DNA from: Litsea cubeba
Taxonomy: Eukaryota > Streptophyta > Magnoliopsida > Laurales > Lauraceae
Direction of reading: 5' to 3'
Length of the DNA stretch: 64,000 nucleotides
Assembly: GCA_012931725.1 (NCBI GenBank)
Contig: CM022946.1
Coordinates: forward strand, 115,148,902-115,212,901
Below, one piece after another: positions 34,452-45,349 of this stretch. Position 1 is the first letter of the stretch; each line of letters opens with the position of its first letter. The position numbers and the translations under genes are program-made. Under the pieces are notes generated by a model. That model saw only the letters and a program-made list of their open reading frames with translations. It searched no databases and was not told where the DNA came from.

Positions 34452-35627
34452 CTAAAGATCACTACTTCCTAACCTAACAACCATAGACTCAACATGAGAA
34501 GTAAAGACTTTCTCAGTAAGAGTCTTAGTGAACGGGTGAGCTAAGTTATTTGCTGAGGCAATCTGCTCCACCACTATTTCTCCATCCTGAATGAATTCCC
34601 AGATCAAGTGGTACTTTCTCTGAATGTGCTTGCGTTTCTTGTGATTCCTGGGCTCTTTGCACTGTGCTAAGCACCAGTGTTATCGCAGTACATGACAATT
34701 AGTTTCTGCACTGCGGGAACAACTCCTAATTCCAATACGAATTTTCTGAGCCATACTGCTTCCTTCGCAGCTTCCGATGCCGCCACATACTCTGCTTCCA
34801 TGGTAGAATCAGCAGTACAGGATTGCTTGACACTCCTCCATGATATATCCCCTCCTGACAGAGTAAAGACGTATCCTGAAGTAGACTTTCTGGAATCTCT
34901 ATCAGATTGGAAATCAAAATCTGTATACGCCAAAGGCGTTAGATCATCTGCTCGAAAGGTTAGTATATAATCTTTCGTTCTCCGAAGATACTTGAATATA
35001 TGCTTAACAGCTGTCCAATGCATAGGTCCAGGGTTTGACTGATATTTGCTAACCATGCCAACGGCAAAGCAAATATCTGGTCTAGTACATAACATAGCAT
35101 ACATGAGGCTTCCAACAGCGGATGCATATGGAACTTTCCTCATGCTCTCTATCTCTTCAGATGTCTTTGGACATTGATCTTGAGACAGTGGTACTCCATG
35201 TCTAGAAGGTAGCAAGCCCTTCTTGGAGTCATGCATGTTAAACTTGACCAATATCTTCTCAATATATGAAGATTGGGATAGGGCTAACATCTTATTCTTG
35301 CGATCACGCAAAAGCTTGATCCCTAAGATATAGTTGGCCTCACCCAAATCCTTCATCTGAAATTGAGAGGATAACCAAACCTTTGTGGATGACAATATAC
35401 CTACATCATTTCCAATGAAAAATATGTCATCTACATACAAAACTAAAAATGCAATTGCTTTTCCACTTCCTTTCTTATACACACATGTTCATCAATGTTT
35501 TGATCAAAGCCAAAAGATCTGACTGCCTGATTAAACTTGATGTTCCATGCTCTAGATGCTTGCTTAAGTCCATAAATGGACTTCTTAAGTTTACAAACCA
35601 TGTTATCTTGGCCACTAGCAATGAAAC
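34452..35627 (-). pseudogene. Copia element C pol, second part (RT end and RNase H)
   Basis: This resumes the reverse transcriptase interrupted by element A, with KSIYGLKQASRAW, then FLVLYVDDIFFIG holding the catalytic YVDD. RNase H follows with RPDICFAVGMVSKYQ, YTDFDFQSDRDSRKSTSGY, ADSTMEAEYVAASEA and YCDNTGA. Two 1-nt frameshifts are visible, near 35478 before YVDD and near 34662 after NTGA. After the second, the usual copia tail (QIASANNLAHPFTKTL) reads to a stop at 34452-34454. The order RT then RNase H at the end, with integrase upstream, is the Ty1/copia order. Confidence 0.9.
35623..35627. other. Target-site duplication of element A, left copy (GAAAC)
   Basis: GAAAC is found here and at 61570-61574, flanking A exactly. 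It lies in C's reverse transcriptase just after QPEGF. Confidence 0.95.
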
Positions 35628-37982
35628 TGATGGACCGCGCTCCAGGATGCCCGGGTTCCTACCGAGGTCGGCGGACGTGGGAGTCCGTTTGGTTCCGACC
35701 CTTTCGTAACCAGGGGGCAGGCAAGGGGCGTGCATCAACATTTCTTTTTTTTTGGGGGGGTGTGCCAGATTTTCTATTTTTACTTGGAATTGCAAGTGGT
35801 GATCCGGAGACTTCGCAAGTAAAAAGGAAATCAACTTCTTTCAAGTTTTCCATTGCACATATATTTAAGAAAAGAGACATTTTCTTGATTTGCCGTGAAA
35901 GGCGATTTTTTTGGCATTTATAGCCTATTTTGGCGTTTATAGCCGATTTTTGGCGTTTATAGCCGATTTTTGGCATTTATAGCCGATTTACAATTCTTAT
36001 CAATAATGAAAGACAAGAGTTGTGATTTTTTGTCTCTTTTAAAAAAATACAAACTACAATGAAAAGCAAGAAAAGGAGGATCTAACTTCTCAGGAGATTG
36101 TGGGGGACTCGTTTAGATTGACGGTCGCAAGCCATATGTGGGCTTCGCCATCATCCATGCAGATGAGAACAGAGGATGCTATTGATTCGCTTGGCTTGGC
36201 TATAACCTCAGGTTTTTAGAGGACAAAGACCAAAAGGAGGTCCTATGTCCAATAAAAAGCCGAGTAGACGGGCTGAAAAGCCACATCTAAGCCATTGGAG
36301 GCAGGAGGAGAAGGCAAGGACCTTGGGGGGGGGGGTACCCCCCAAGGGACTTTTGTCACCTTGTTGCGGTGGCCGGTGTAGAACTTCCGCAGAGTTTTCT
36401 CTCTTTTTCCTTTCTCTGGATTTCTGTCTGTGTGCTTGTGCTTTTTTCTCTGATGTTTCTGATGTGTGTGATGTCCTTTCTTCTTGGAGAGCCCTCCTAT
36501 TTATAGGCTTTTAGGTAGCCTTTTAGGTGGGTTTATGGGCTTTTATTGTCATTAAGCCACATAATGGGAGGAGTTACAAAATTGAATTGTTTATTTTGTA
36601 ACTCCTTTTTCTTGGCTTCTGATTGGCCGGAGGAGATTGAGGGCATTTAATCGCCTTTAATCGCCATGATGGGAGGAGTTTCATGGGTTAAATGCCATGA
36701 ATCTCTTGACTTGTAACTCCCGAATGCTTGCTTCTGATTGGGCCGTCCAAAGAAATGGATTAATGACCGTAATAAAGTTAGTCAATTAATCGCATTAAGT
36801 GGTCGCCGAGCAGCTGAAGAGTCGCGGGCCGTGCCACGTCTTTTGGGATTCTTCTGTCGATGATCATCGATGGATCTTCATGTAGATCGACATCAGATGA
36901 CCATGTAATTTCAGGTGTTTGTTGCCAACAGCGGGTCGGTGCCATCTGTCCTGTCGATTTCTCGATCGGTCGGGTAGAAAGCACACTTTTTTTTGGTTGA
37001 CCGGGTGGCGATCAATATTGTTTTCGATACTCTTGATGATTGACCCGTGTTTTGGACGGATGTCAGAGGACTTGGTGTCTCAAAAGCATGAATTTTGGAA
37101 AGTACCAGAGGCTGGGCTCTTCGAATCGCGAAAAAACGGCGAAAACCGGGGTTTCCGGGGCCTTCCCGGCGACCCCGGGTTCCAAGGTCGCCGGCGACCC
37201 TGGCCCAGGGTCGCAGGGGTCTGCGGCCCAGGGTCGCAGGGGTCTGCGACCCTGGGGGGGTTTTACCCCCTTTGTGTCCCGTTTTGTGTCCGTTTTTGCT
37301 GTTTTTCGATTCTTTTTTCTCCTGTACTTTTCCTTGACATTTTGACCATTTATTGGCCTAATTTCTTTGTAGGAAACCTGATGAGAATCCTTGCATCTTA
37401 TTTTGCAAAGTTTCCAATTTCCTAAGAAAGCCGAAGACTTTGTCGCGCAGAGCTGCCGATTTTCCGTCAGAAGCTGAAACTGGGTCAAACGATGTCGGAA
37501 TGACCTGAAATTTGGTGTGAAGCCTCTGAGCAATAAATAAGACCAACCATAGGCTTTTGTTTGAGTTTTGAAGCCGTTTGGGGTCCTATCACCAGTAGAA
37601 TTGCTTTTTGTCGCGATGAAGATGTCGCGGTTTGATGTGCGGTCAACCGGTGTCCGATTGACTTGAAATTTGACAGGGAACCTATTGGAGTCATTTTAAG
37701 ATGATCCATAGGCTCTGTCTTGGAAACCATGGTCCCGGAGAGCTTTTGCCGCCGAGAGCTCCTTTTCGGCTGTCGGAGAAGCGAAGTTAGGCCAAATGAT
37801 TTTGAAATGGCCCGAAACTTCTTGTGTACTCCTCTTTTGGCTGTCTGGAAGAATCTTGCAGTTTTTGTTTGATTCTGACAAGATTTGATTTTTGGAAGCA
37901 GCACTGCCTATTTATGGCAGGTTGCGACTTCATGTAACTCTTTGGATCTTGAAGAGGCAAACTGACATTTTTAGTGTCAACA
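35628..37982 (-). repeat. 3' LTR of element A
   Basis: The plus strand begins TGATGGACCGCGCTCC and ends TAGTGTCAACA. Minus-strand TATA box CCTATAAATAGGAG lies at 36495-36508. It contains GGCATTTATAGCCGATT repeats (35915-35990), a poly-G/poly-C foldback (36325-36345), and a GC-rich block with GGGTCGCAGGGGTCTGCG repeats (37140-37270), one repeat longer than in the 5' LTR. The minus-strand open frames inside are incidental. Confidence 0.95.
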
Positions 37983-37996
37983 AATGCCCCCTCGAG
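37983..37996 (-). other. Polypurine tract of element A
   Basis: The minus strand reads CTCGAGGGGGCATT directly before the LTR start TGTTGACAC. Confidence 0.85.
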
Positions 37997-39013
37997 GTAC
38001 AGCGACGAGTTGCTTAACTTTTGTAGTCGATGTGCCTCGAAGAGATTTTCGAAGGAGAGCCTGTGACTTGACCAAGAGTCTTTGAGCAGTCTTTCTTTTT
38101 GGTATTTGTAGCCTTTTGAGCTTCCAGGGGAAGTTTATGGTAGTGAAAGGGATCACGTACCATCTCGAGGCAAAGTTTTGAAGATGACATCAGGGATGTG
38201 GATTTGGGTTTTGACCTTGTGCCCTAACAGGCTATATGTGGCAGGTTAGGGGTCGGGTTTGGTTTTGATCGTGTGACCCAACAAGCTGTATGTGGAATGT
38301 TGGGGGACCAATTTTGGTTTTGATCTTGTGACCTAACAGGCTGTATGTGGCAAGTTAGGGGATCAGGTTTTGGTTTTTGGTTTTGGTCTTGTGACCTAAC
38401 AGGCTGTATGTGGCAAGTTAGGGGACCAAGATTTGGTTTGGATTTTTGTGGAATGTCAATTTCAAGATTTTGGCTCAATTTGGTAGATGAGGTTGAATGG
38501 TTTGATTTTTGGAAGCCCATAGGGCTTGGAGTTTTCTTTTGTATGGTCCAATCAACTCAAAAGAGGCATGGAACCATTTTTGTATGCTCTTGGTAAGAGG
38601 GATTTCTCTTTGACTAAAAGCCCAAAAAAAAAATTTTTTTTTTTTTTAAGTGCCTAGGTGGTCAAACCTGGCTCATATGGGCTAACCCATGGGACCTTAA
38701 GCTTTTGAAATGGCTTAGATCTCATATGGTGTCATTTTTGTAAAGAATATCCAAAAATATCTCATTTGGATAGAGAATATCTAAGAATATCTTTACTTGG
38801 AGAGAATCTCTCATGATCCCTTTATTTTTGGGATAGAATATCTCAAGATATCTTTCTTTTGGGAAAGAATCCGTCATCGATTTCTTTTTGGGAGAAAATC
38901 CTTCAAGATATCTTTCTTTTGGGAAAGAATCTTTCTAATCTCTTTCTTTTGGTAAGGTTACTAATTAGTAACACTTACCTCTTTCTTCTTTCCTTCTTTG
39001 GTTTGCTCTCCTC
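37997..39013 (+). repeat. Spacer and upstream region of A's antisense gene, with tandem repeats
   Basis: No gene. About four copies of a roughly 60-bp unit with TGTGACCTAACAGGCTGTATG and GGCAAGTTAGGGGA lie at 38210-38430. At 38745-38960 the motifs AGAATATCTCAAGATATC and CTTTCTTTTGGGAAAGAATC recur several times, directly upstream of the TATA box. These may act as an upstream promoter element, which is inference from position only. Confidence 0.7.
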
Positions 39014-39020
39014 TATAAAA
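39014..39020 (+). promoter_or_regulatory. TATA box of A's antisense gene
   Basis: CTCTATAAAAGCAAGG: TATAAAA is 123 bp upstream of the proposed ATG. The interval is a CT-rich leader (CTTGCTCTTATTACTTTC and CTTCTTCAAGATCTTCAAG) like plant 5' untranslated regions. Confidence 0.7.
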
Positions 39021-39142
39021 GCAAGGAGAAGGTTGGATCTCTTGCTCTTATTACTTTCTTTTGCAATAATCTCAAGAGGGCTTCAAGACCAAGAGCTTTT
39101 CTTCTTCAAGATCTTCAAGACTTTTCTTCTTTTTCTCCATCA

Positions 39143-42100
39143 ATGGCTTCAAGTAAGTTCTTCTTTTTCGAGAAAACTCCATTGTAGGGAGAAAAAAAAA
39201 GTTCTTCTTTCTTTTTTTTTGTTTCTTTCTTTTTCTTTTCTTTTTTTTCTTCACGTGTTTTCCCCTTCTTTTTTTTCACACGTTTTTTTTTTCTCTTCTT
39301 TCTTTTTTTTCTCATGTTTTTGTTGTTTTTTTTTTTTTGTTTGTGGGCCGTACGGACAGATCCGTACGGATCTGGCCGTACGGCCACGTGGCCTGTGGGC
39401 CACGGCCTGTGGGCCAGCCCTCTTTTTTTCTCTTTTTTTTTTTTTTTTTTTTCCTCCCCCTTTTTTTTTTGAGAGAGTTTCTTTTCTTTCTTTTTTTGTT
39501 TTCTTTCCCCTCTCTTTTTTTTTAGAGAAAGTTTCTTTTCTTTTCTTTTTTGTTTTCTTTCCCCTCTTTTTTTTTTTGAGAAAGCTTCTTTTCTTTTTCT
39601 TTTTTTTTTGTTCATCATGATAATGCATTTTTTTTTTCGCAAACCAAGATGTTCATGCATGCATTCAATTTGTAAATTAAATTTGTAGCATGATGTGATA
39701 GCATACCTGAAAGTTTTTGCAAATTTGGGAATTTGGAGCTCGCAGTGATGTTGAGCCCTTCCTGATTTTGCGGAGACTTTGAGGTTTCGAAAGTTTGGAG
39801 TTTCGGAGCTCGCAGCGATGTTGAGCCCATCTTCAAGCTTTCTATTTCTTTCGGGATAGTTCCTTTTCTTCGGAATTGCCCCGTCATCATGTCAGAATTT
39901 CGCCAGAATTTTTTTAGCGAGATTCTGTCATTTTGATGTTTGATCTTTTTCTTTTCCATCCTTTTCAGGTGGTTCCTCCAGAGCGAACAAGGGTAAAGAG
40001 CCTGCTACAAGCGTACCTCGTCGATCTTCTAGATCTTCTAATCCGGCTGTTCAACAGGCTTTTGAGAAGGTCCAGTATGTTGAGAGAAATCTGGAAGAGT
40101 GCAACTCCCTCAACAGAGATGAGATGAGGCAGCGACTGATCGCTCTCAAGGGAGAGGAATTCTATAAGATCGTGGTAAGCAGTCGTCCATGGGTGATGGA
40201 AGATCAGAGCATTTTGCCCAAGCCTACCTTCTTCTTTGGTGATGCAGTCCCTGATGACATGACATACCAGAGGAGATGTTTTCAGTTTTCTTTCACAGCA
40301 GATGGTGAGAAGAAGACTGTTGCTACCCGGTCGACGTTTGATCGCACCGTCTCGATTCTGAGCCTTGCCCCCACGTGCCCTAAGAGGGAAGATCCTCCAA
40401 GCTGGGTGAGAAGGACAAACGTAATCAAGACTGGGGTTTTTGTTGGCGGCTCTCCTGGATATACGGAGAGGTCACCTGTTGACATGGACCTGTTGATGCC
40501 ATCCAGCGGCTACCAGGGCTCTGATTATCCGTCGGTTGATTTGAGACCGGTGGGCCTTGGTATTTTCAGTGGTGACGGCAGCAATTGGATCAAGCCTTTT
40601 CGACTTCGAGGTCGTTTCAATGCTGACTCCGAGTGGAAGTCATGGACTGATCGCGTCCTGCTGATTGGTGGCGCCGTTTTGAAGGAAGCCGGGATTTTTG
40701 ATGCGGTCCGCGCCTTTAGGGAGACCGTGATCTTTTCCGACGAGGCCTTCATGGCTATGCTGGAGTCATTCCTCCCACAAACCAATACCTTCGTTGTGAC
40801 AAATGGTGAGATTGGTTTTTCTTTGAAGGAGCTGAGCGCCATTACTGGATTGCCCATCCTCGGCAAACTCTATGAGGAGTTTATGCCGATTGACAGCGTC
40901 CTCGAGGGCCAGTCTGAGGAGTTCAGGCTTCTATACTTTCAGCTTGTCGCCTTCTATGATTTTTTGAAGGAGAAGGGGGGTTTGAAAGTTAGATCCAGCA
41001 GTTGGAAGAGTTTTAGCTCTTCATTCCCCAACTTTTTTGATAGCAGGGAGTCTTCTGATAGCGTGACCCAGGAAGCCGGAGCTGAGGATCCAAGTTCAAA
41101 GAAGATCTTGGCCATGCAAGAAGAGTTGAGAGATTTCTGTGCAAGTACAAACGCCATATGTCCTGACATTGCACTGAGGAGAGATCTCGCTGTTTACCTC
41201 ACTTATTGGCTTGGTAAGGCTATTTTTGCTGGGGGAGATGGAACGCACATCAGGCCGCATTGTATTTTTCCGGCTTGTCAGATGGCGTTTGGAGAGCAGC
41301 TTGCTTTGGTGCCAGCTCTTTACTCCTACTTGTGTACCGAACTGCAGGCTGCTGCTTTTTTGGTTCGGCTTGGGCTTCCCATGAATAGGGTATTTTCAGC
41401 CCATATCTTTTATTCGTGGTATGTATACCACTGTCCTGGCTTCCATCGGCTGGGTGCTGCACAGGATGATGATCCTCTGATGATTCGACTGGCTAAGGGC
41501 AAAGCCGTGTCCGAATCACTTTTGTTTGCCCGCATGAGGATCCGACGGTTCAGGGACGTCGAGATGGGGCAATCTTCAGTGAAGCTTTCTCCGGAGTTGC
41601 GGAAGAAGGCTTTTGATTTTGGTGCCTCCAGAGACTCTACCAGGGCGGGGTCGGGAAGGCATTATTCCTTGACAAATGCAGAGAGAGAGTGGCTTTTCAG
41701 CATACGTGTCGGCACGATGGTGTACCGCAGACAACTTTTCGTCGACATCCAGCCGTATGTACCCTCTCGCTTTGCTTTACAGCTGGGCTTTTCTCAAGGC
41801 GTTGTTGGAGCGCCTTCAAGCATGGTGAAGCGCTTTGGAGGCTTACAGGACGGGAGAAATGCATGGGCTTTCTATAGTGCTGAAGACACTACAGCCATGA
41901 TTTCTTATCCTGTGTTGCTGACTTCCCGGACTGCCGGCTTTGCGAAGTGGTTCGCGGAGAGCTTTTCGGCATATCGGGGGCTTTCCAAGAAGGAGCTTGA
42001 TGTGAAGCTGGCATCTGGAAAGGGCCTTGGAAAGTCGGATGGCATCCGGCGAGAGGAAGTTTGGGCCTTCCTTTCTGGAGAGAAGCACAAGATAGGCTTT

Positions 42101-43892
42101 CTCGGTGACCAGGGCGTCATTGGTTCTGAAGCTGTTCGAGAAATACCTGATGAGGCTTTGGAGCAGCTAGAACAGGAGGAAGCCGAACTTGGCGCTTGGA
42201 TGCAAGTGGCACAGAGGCAAGCTTCCGTGGAGTCTACTGGAAAGAGCAGGCCATCCAGTGAGGAGTCAAGTGGGAAACCTGACTCTGACAACGGGGCAGG
42301 TTCTTCTAAGAAGAGAACCCGCCGGAGTAAGAGGGGGAGGAGTCATCATCGCAGCAAGGGGCAGCATGAGGACTCTCCTAACTTGGAAGTTCCTCTTACT
42401 ATCGATGAGGATGTGCCAGTGGATGCTGACGAGCCTCCAGAGAAGAGAAGCCGAGAAGAAGAGACCGTCGGTGAAGGTATGATTCTTCCTTTTTCTCCTT
42501 CCATTTCTTTTCATGGGATTTTTTTTCCATGTTATGATTTGCTTCTTGTTTCTGCTTTTCTTTTCTTCTCTCTTTTTTTTTTTTAGCAGAGGAAGACTTG
42601 ATGATGCCTGAGGTTCCGGTCGATGAGGTGGTGACGGATCCTGTCGAGGCACCTGAAGAAGAACCGAGGGGCTCTGGAGTGATTCCAGAGTCTCCAATTG
42701 GTATGACTTCTCTTGCTCTCTTTTTTTTTGTTTGTGACTTGGCTTGCTAACATTTTTTTTTTTTTTGTCAGCTGACTTGCCACAGGGTTCTGATGACTTT
42801 GAACCATCGATGGACGCAAATGTTGATGATGCTTCCGATGAGTTCATGGGGGAAGAAAGTGTTCCGCCGGTCGTCGAAGAAGGTATTTTGTAATAATAAC
42901 CCTGATAATGATTTTCAAACAGGATTATATTCATACCTTTTTGTGTTTCTTTTGGCAGGTTTTGAAGTGACAGAGGAGGGTCCGTCGCTTCCAGAGCAAG
43001 GGATGCCAGAGGTTAATCCAGAGGTAGAGACTCCTGGGACCAGTTCTGACAATGTTGAGGAGATTCCTCGCACTGAGATTCCTTCCCGAGCAGGAGCAGC
43101 TTCAACTGGAAAGAGTTCTTTTGTTACTCTTTCAACAGATGATGACATGAGCAGCCGACCAACGGAGTTGGGCGAATCTTCAGCTGGGCCATCTCTTCTT
43201 TTTGCGAAGAAGGTGGTGGTGCGAGTTCTGAGTTCTTGGATTGAGACTCTCTTTTCTGGGCACTTGGAAGCCGGATTTAGCATGATCCAGCATGTGCGTG
43301 AGATTCTCGGTGATGCTGAAGAAGCTGGTCTGATGTCACATATGCCAGGGCGATCGTTAACAGGATCATTGAGCTGGGTGACAAGTGGTTTGAGACCATG
43401 GGTTTTCCTGACGATCAGTTCTTCAAGGAGATGTTCTCGGACCCTGCGGATAAGGCTCAATCTGACCTGGATGAGGCTACAGAAAGCAAGAAGCAGGCAG
43501 TCCGAGAGAGGAACTTAGAAGAAATAACCATCATTAGGCTGACACATGACCTTAACATCCTTGATAGGGAGGTCGATGAGGCCAGGAAACGTCTTGAGCA
43601 TCTGCAGGCACAAGTCGCTGCCAAGTGGACTGAAATAACAGAGGCTCGTGAAAGGGAGACTGCTCTGATTCACCGAGTTGAGGATGCCATTCGAGTTCTC
43701 AAAAGGAAGTCTGATGAGGACAAACAATGGAAAACCGCTCGAAGGAAGCTTCCCAGTGCAGAAGAAGGGTTACAGCCCACCCCAGCATCTCATGGCAGGT
43801 TCCTGAAGAAGCGTGCCTTGGAATCCTTGACGGATGAAGCCAAAAGCTTGCTTAAGGAGCTGAACTCTTGGCTGGAGACCATTTTTGATTGA
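39143..43892 (+). CDS. Antisense multi-exon gene of element A with plant mobile domain
   Basis: Predicted exons: 39143-39152 (ATGGCTTCAA), 39969-42476, 42587-42700, 42772-42882 and 42959-43892. All four introns have GT..AG ends, T-rich 3' parts and phase 1, and the frame runs unbroken across each join. Product about 1225 residues. The large exon holds the plant mobile domain: residues about 200-275 with LKEAGIFDAVRAFRET, FLPQTNTFVVTNGEIGFSL and ELSAITGLPILGKLYEE, then RRDLAVYLTYWLGKAIFAG. After it come a Lys/Arg-rich stretch (KKRTRRSKRGRSHHRSK, possible nuclear signal), acidic exons, and a long coiled coil ending in WLETIFD. A 1-nt deletion near 43331, shown by comparison with 4343, shifts the last exon. 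Related domain proteins in plants (MAIN, MAIL1) act in genome maintenance and silencing. The role here is unknown. Confidence 0.7.
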
Positions 43893-45349
43893 GCTCCTGT
43901 ATACAGAAACCATTCTTCTTTCTTTTTTTTGGTACCACTTGTATTTTTTTGGTACTCTTTTTTTTTGTAGTGCTTGTGAACACTTTCTTTTTTTTTTTTT
44001 TGGTACCACATGTATTTTTTTGGTACTTTTTTTTTGTAGTGCTTGTGAACACTTTCTTTTTTTTTTTTTTTTGTTATCCCTACGCTCACTTTAATCTTTT
44101 TGTGATAAAAGTAATTGCTAAATGGGATTTGATCAAAAGGTTGTCATTTTGTGAAAATCTTTTGTCAACTGATTGTTTTGGCATGGAAGCCAGGTTTTTG
44201 TTTGTGGCATGGAAGCCAATTTTGGCATGAGAGCCAGCTTTTCTTGTGGCATTGATAGCCGAGTTTTTTTTTTTTTTTTTTTGTGGCATCTATAGCCAGT
44301 TTTGGTGGCATTGATAGCCGGTTTGTTTTGTGGCATCTATAGCCGGTTTTTGGTGGCATTGATAGCCTGTTTTGTTTGGTGGCATTGATAGCCGGTTTTT
44401 TTTTTTTTTTGAAATCCAAGTTTTTGTTTGTGGCATTGATAGCCGGTTTTGTTTTGGTGGCATTGATAGCCGGTTTGTGGCATTTATAGCCTGTTTTGAT
44501 GGCATTTATAGCCAGTTTGGTTTTCAAAAATGCAAGTATCGACTAAAAGTCGCCTCCCTGCTGAATGTTCTTACAAGTATCGATGGAATGTCGCATCCTT
44601 GCTCATTCGGTTGCGAGTATCGATGGAATGTCGCATCCTCGCGGATTTGGGTGCAAGTATCGATGGAATGTCGCATCCTTGCTTTTCAAAAATTTTGGTT
44701 TTGCGGGTACTGACTTGATGTCGTTTCCCCATGATTTTTGAAATTTGTGGTTTTCTCGAACCTTTGGGTTATGGATATCAACTGAAATGTTGCGTCTCCA
44801 CAGTTTTTTACGTTTTTTTTTTTTGAACCTTTGAAATTTGGGTTGTGGATATCAACTGAAATGTTGCGTCTCCACAGTTTTGGATTTTGCAAGTACCGAC
44901 GAAGTGTTGCTTCCCTGCGATTTTGGAAGTGTCGAACGTGGTTCGTTTGCTTCCGATTTGTGCGAGTATCGACTAAGCGTCGCTTCCTCGCGGTTTTTGA
45001 AAAACCAATTTTTTTTTGTTTAAAGACACGAGGGTCATAAGTTTTGACCTAAAACCATTTTGGCGGTAAAAGGCAGGGTGGACTAGGGTGGAAATCCCTG
45101 AATCCGGATTTTGTTTCAAACCATGAATTTTGGGTTCAAAGGTTGAAAATTTTGGTCAAGTTAGGGAAAGGTTCCTAAACTTGGATTTTTTTTTTTGAAC
45201 AATGAAACGATGGAAGTAAGCATTGTTTAAATTTCTAGAAATTTCAATATTTGACATGAAAATTCTAAAAAAGGGTGGGTTTAGCGAGCGTGTACCTGGA
45301 AACCGGCTTTGGCCGTGCAGGCATTGCTCTTACCCAGTTGGGTAAGTCT
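43893..45349. repeat. Minisatellite block between convergent antisense gene and pol in A
   Basis: No gene. T-runs with GGTACCACATGTATTTTTTTGG and TGTAGTGCTTGTGAACAC are repeated (43930-44070). An array of about ten GGCATTGATAGCCGGTTT variants runs from 44190 to 44520. Four copies of GTATCGATGGAATGTCGCATC variants lie at 44530-44690, and three of ATGGATATCAACTGAAATG with GTTGCGTCTCCAC at 44770-44900. After 45005 the sequence is unique up to the pol stop. The polyadenylation regions of both convergent transcripts should fall here. Confidence 0.85.

Noticed and set aside
39072..39660. Long Lys-rich minus-strand frames (up to 181 codons)
   Set aside because: They are the complement of the T-rich first intron of the antisense gene; composition is low complexity and no domain is seen.
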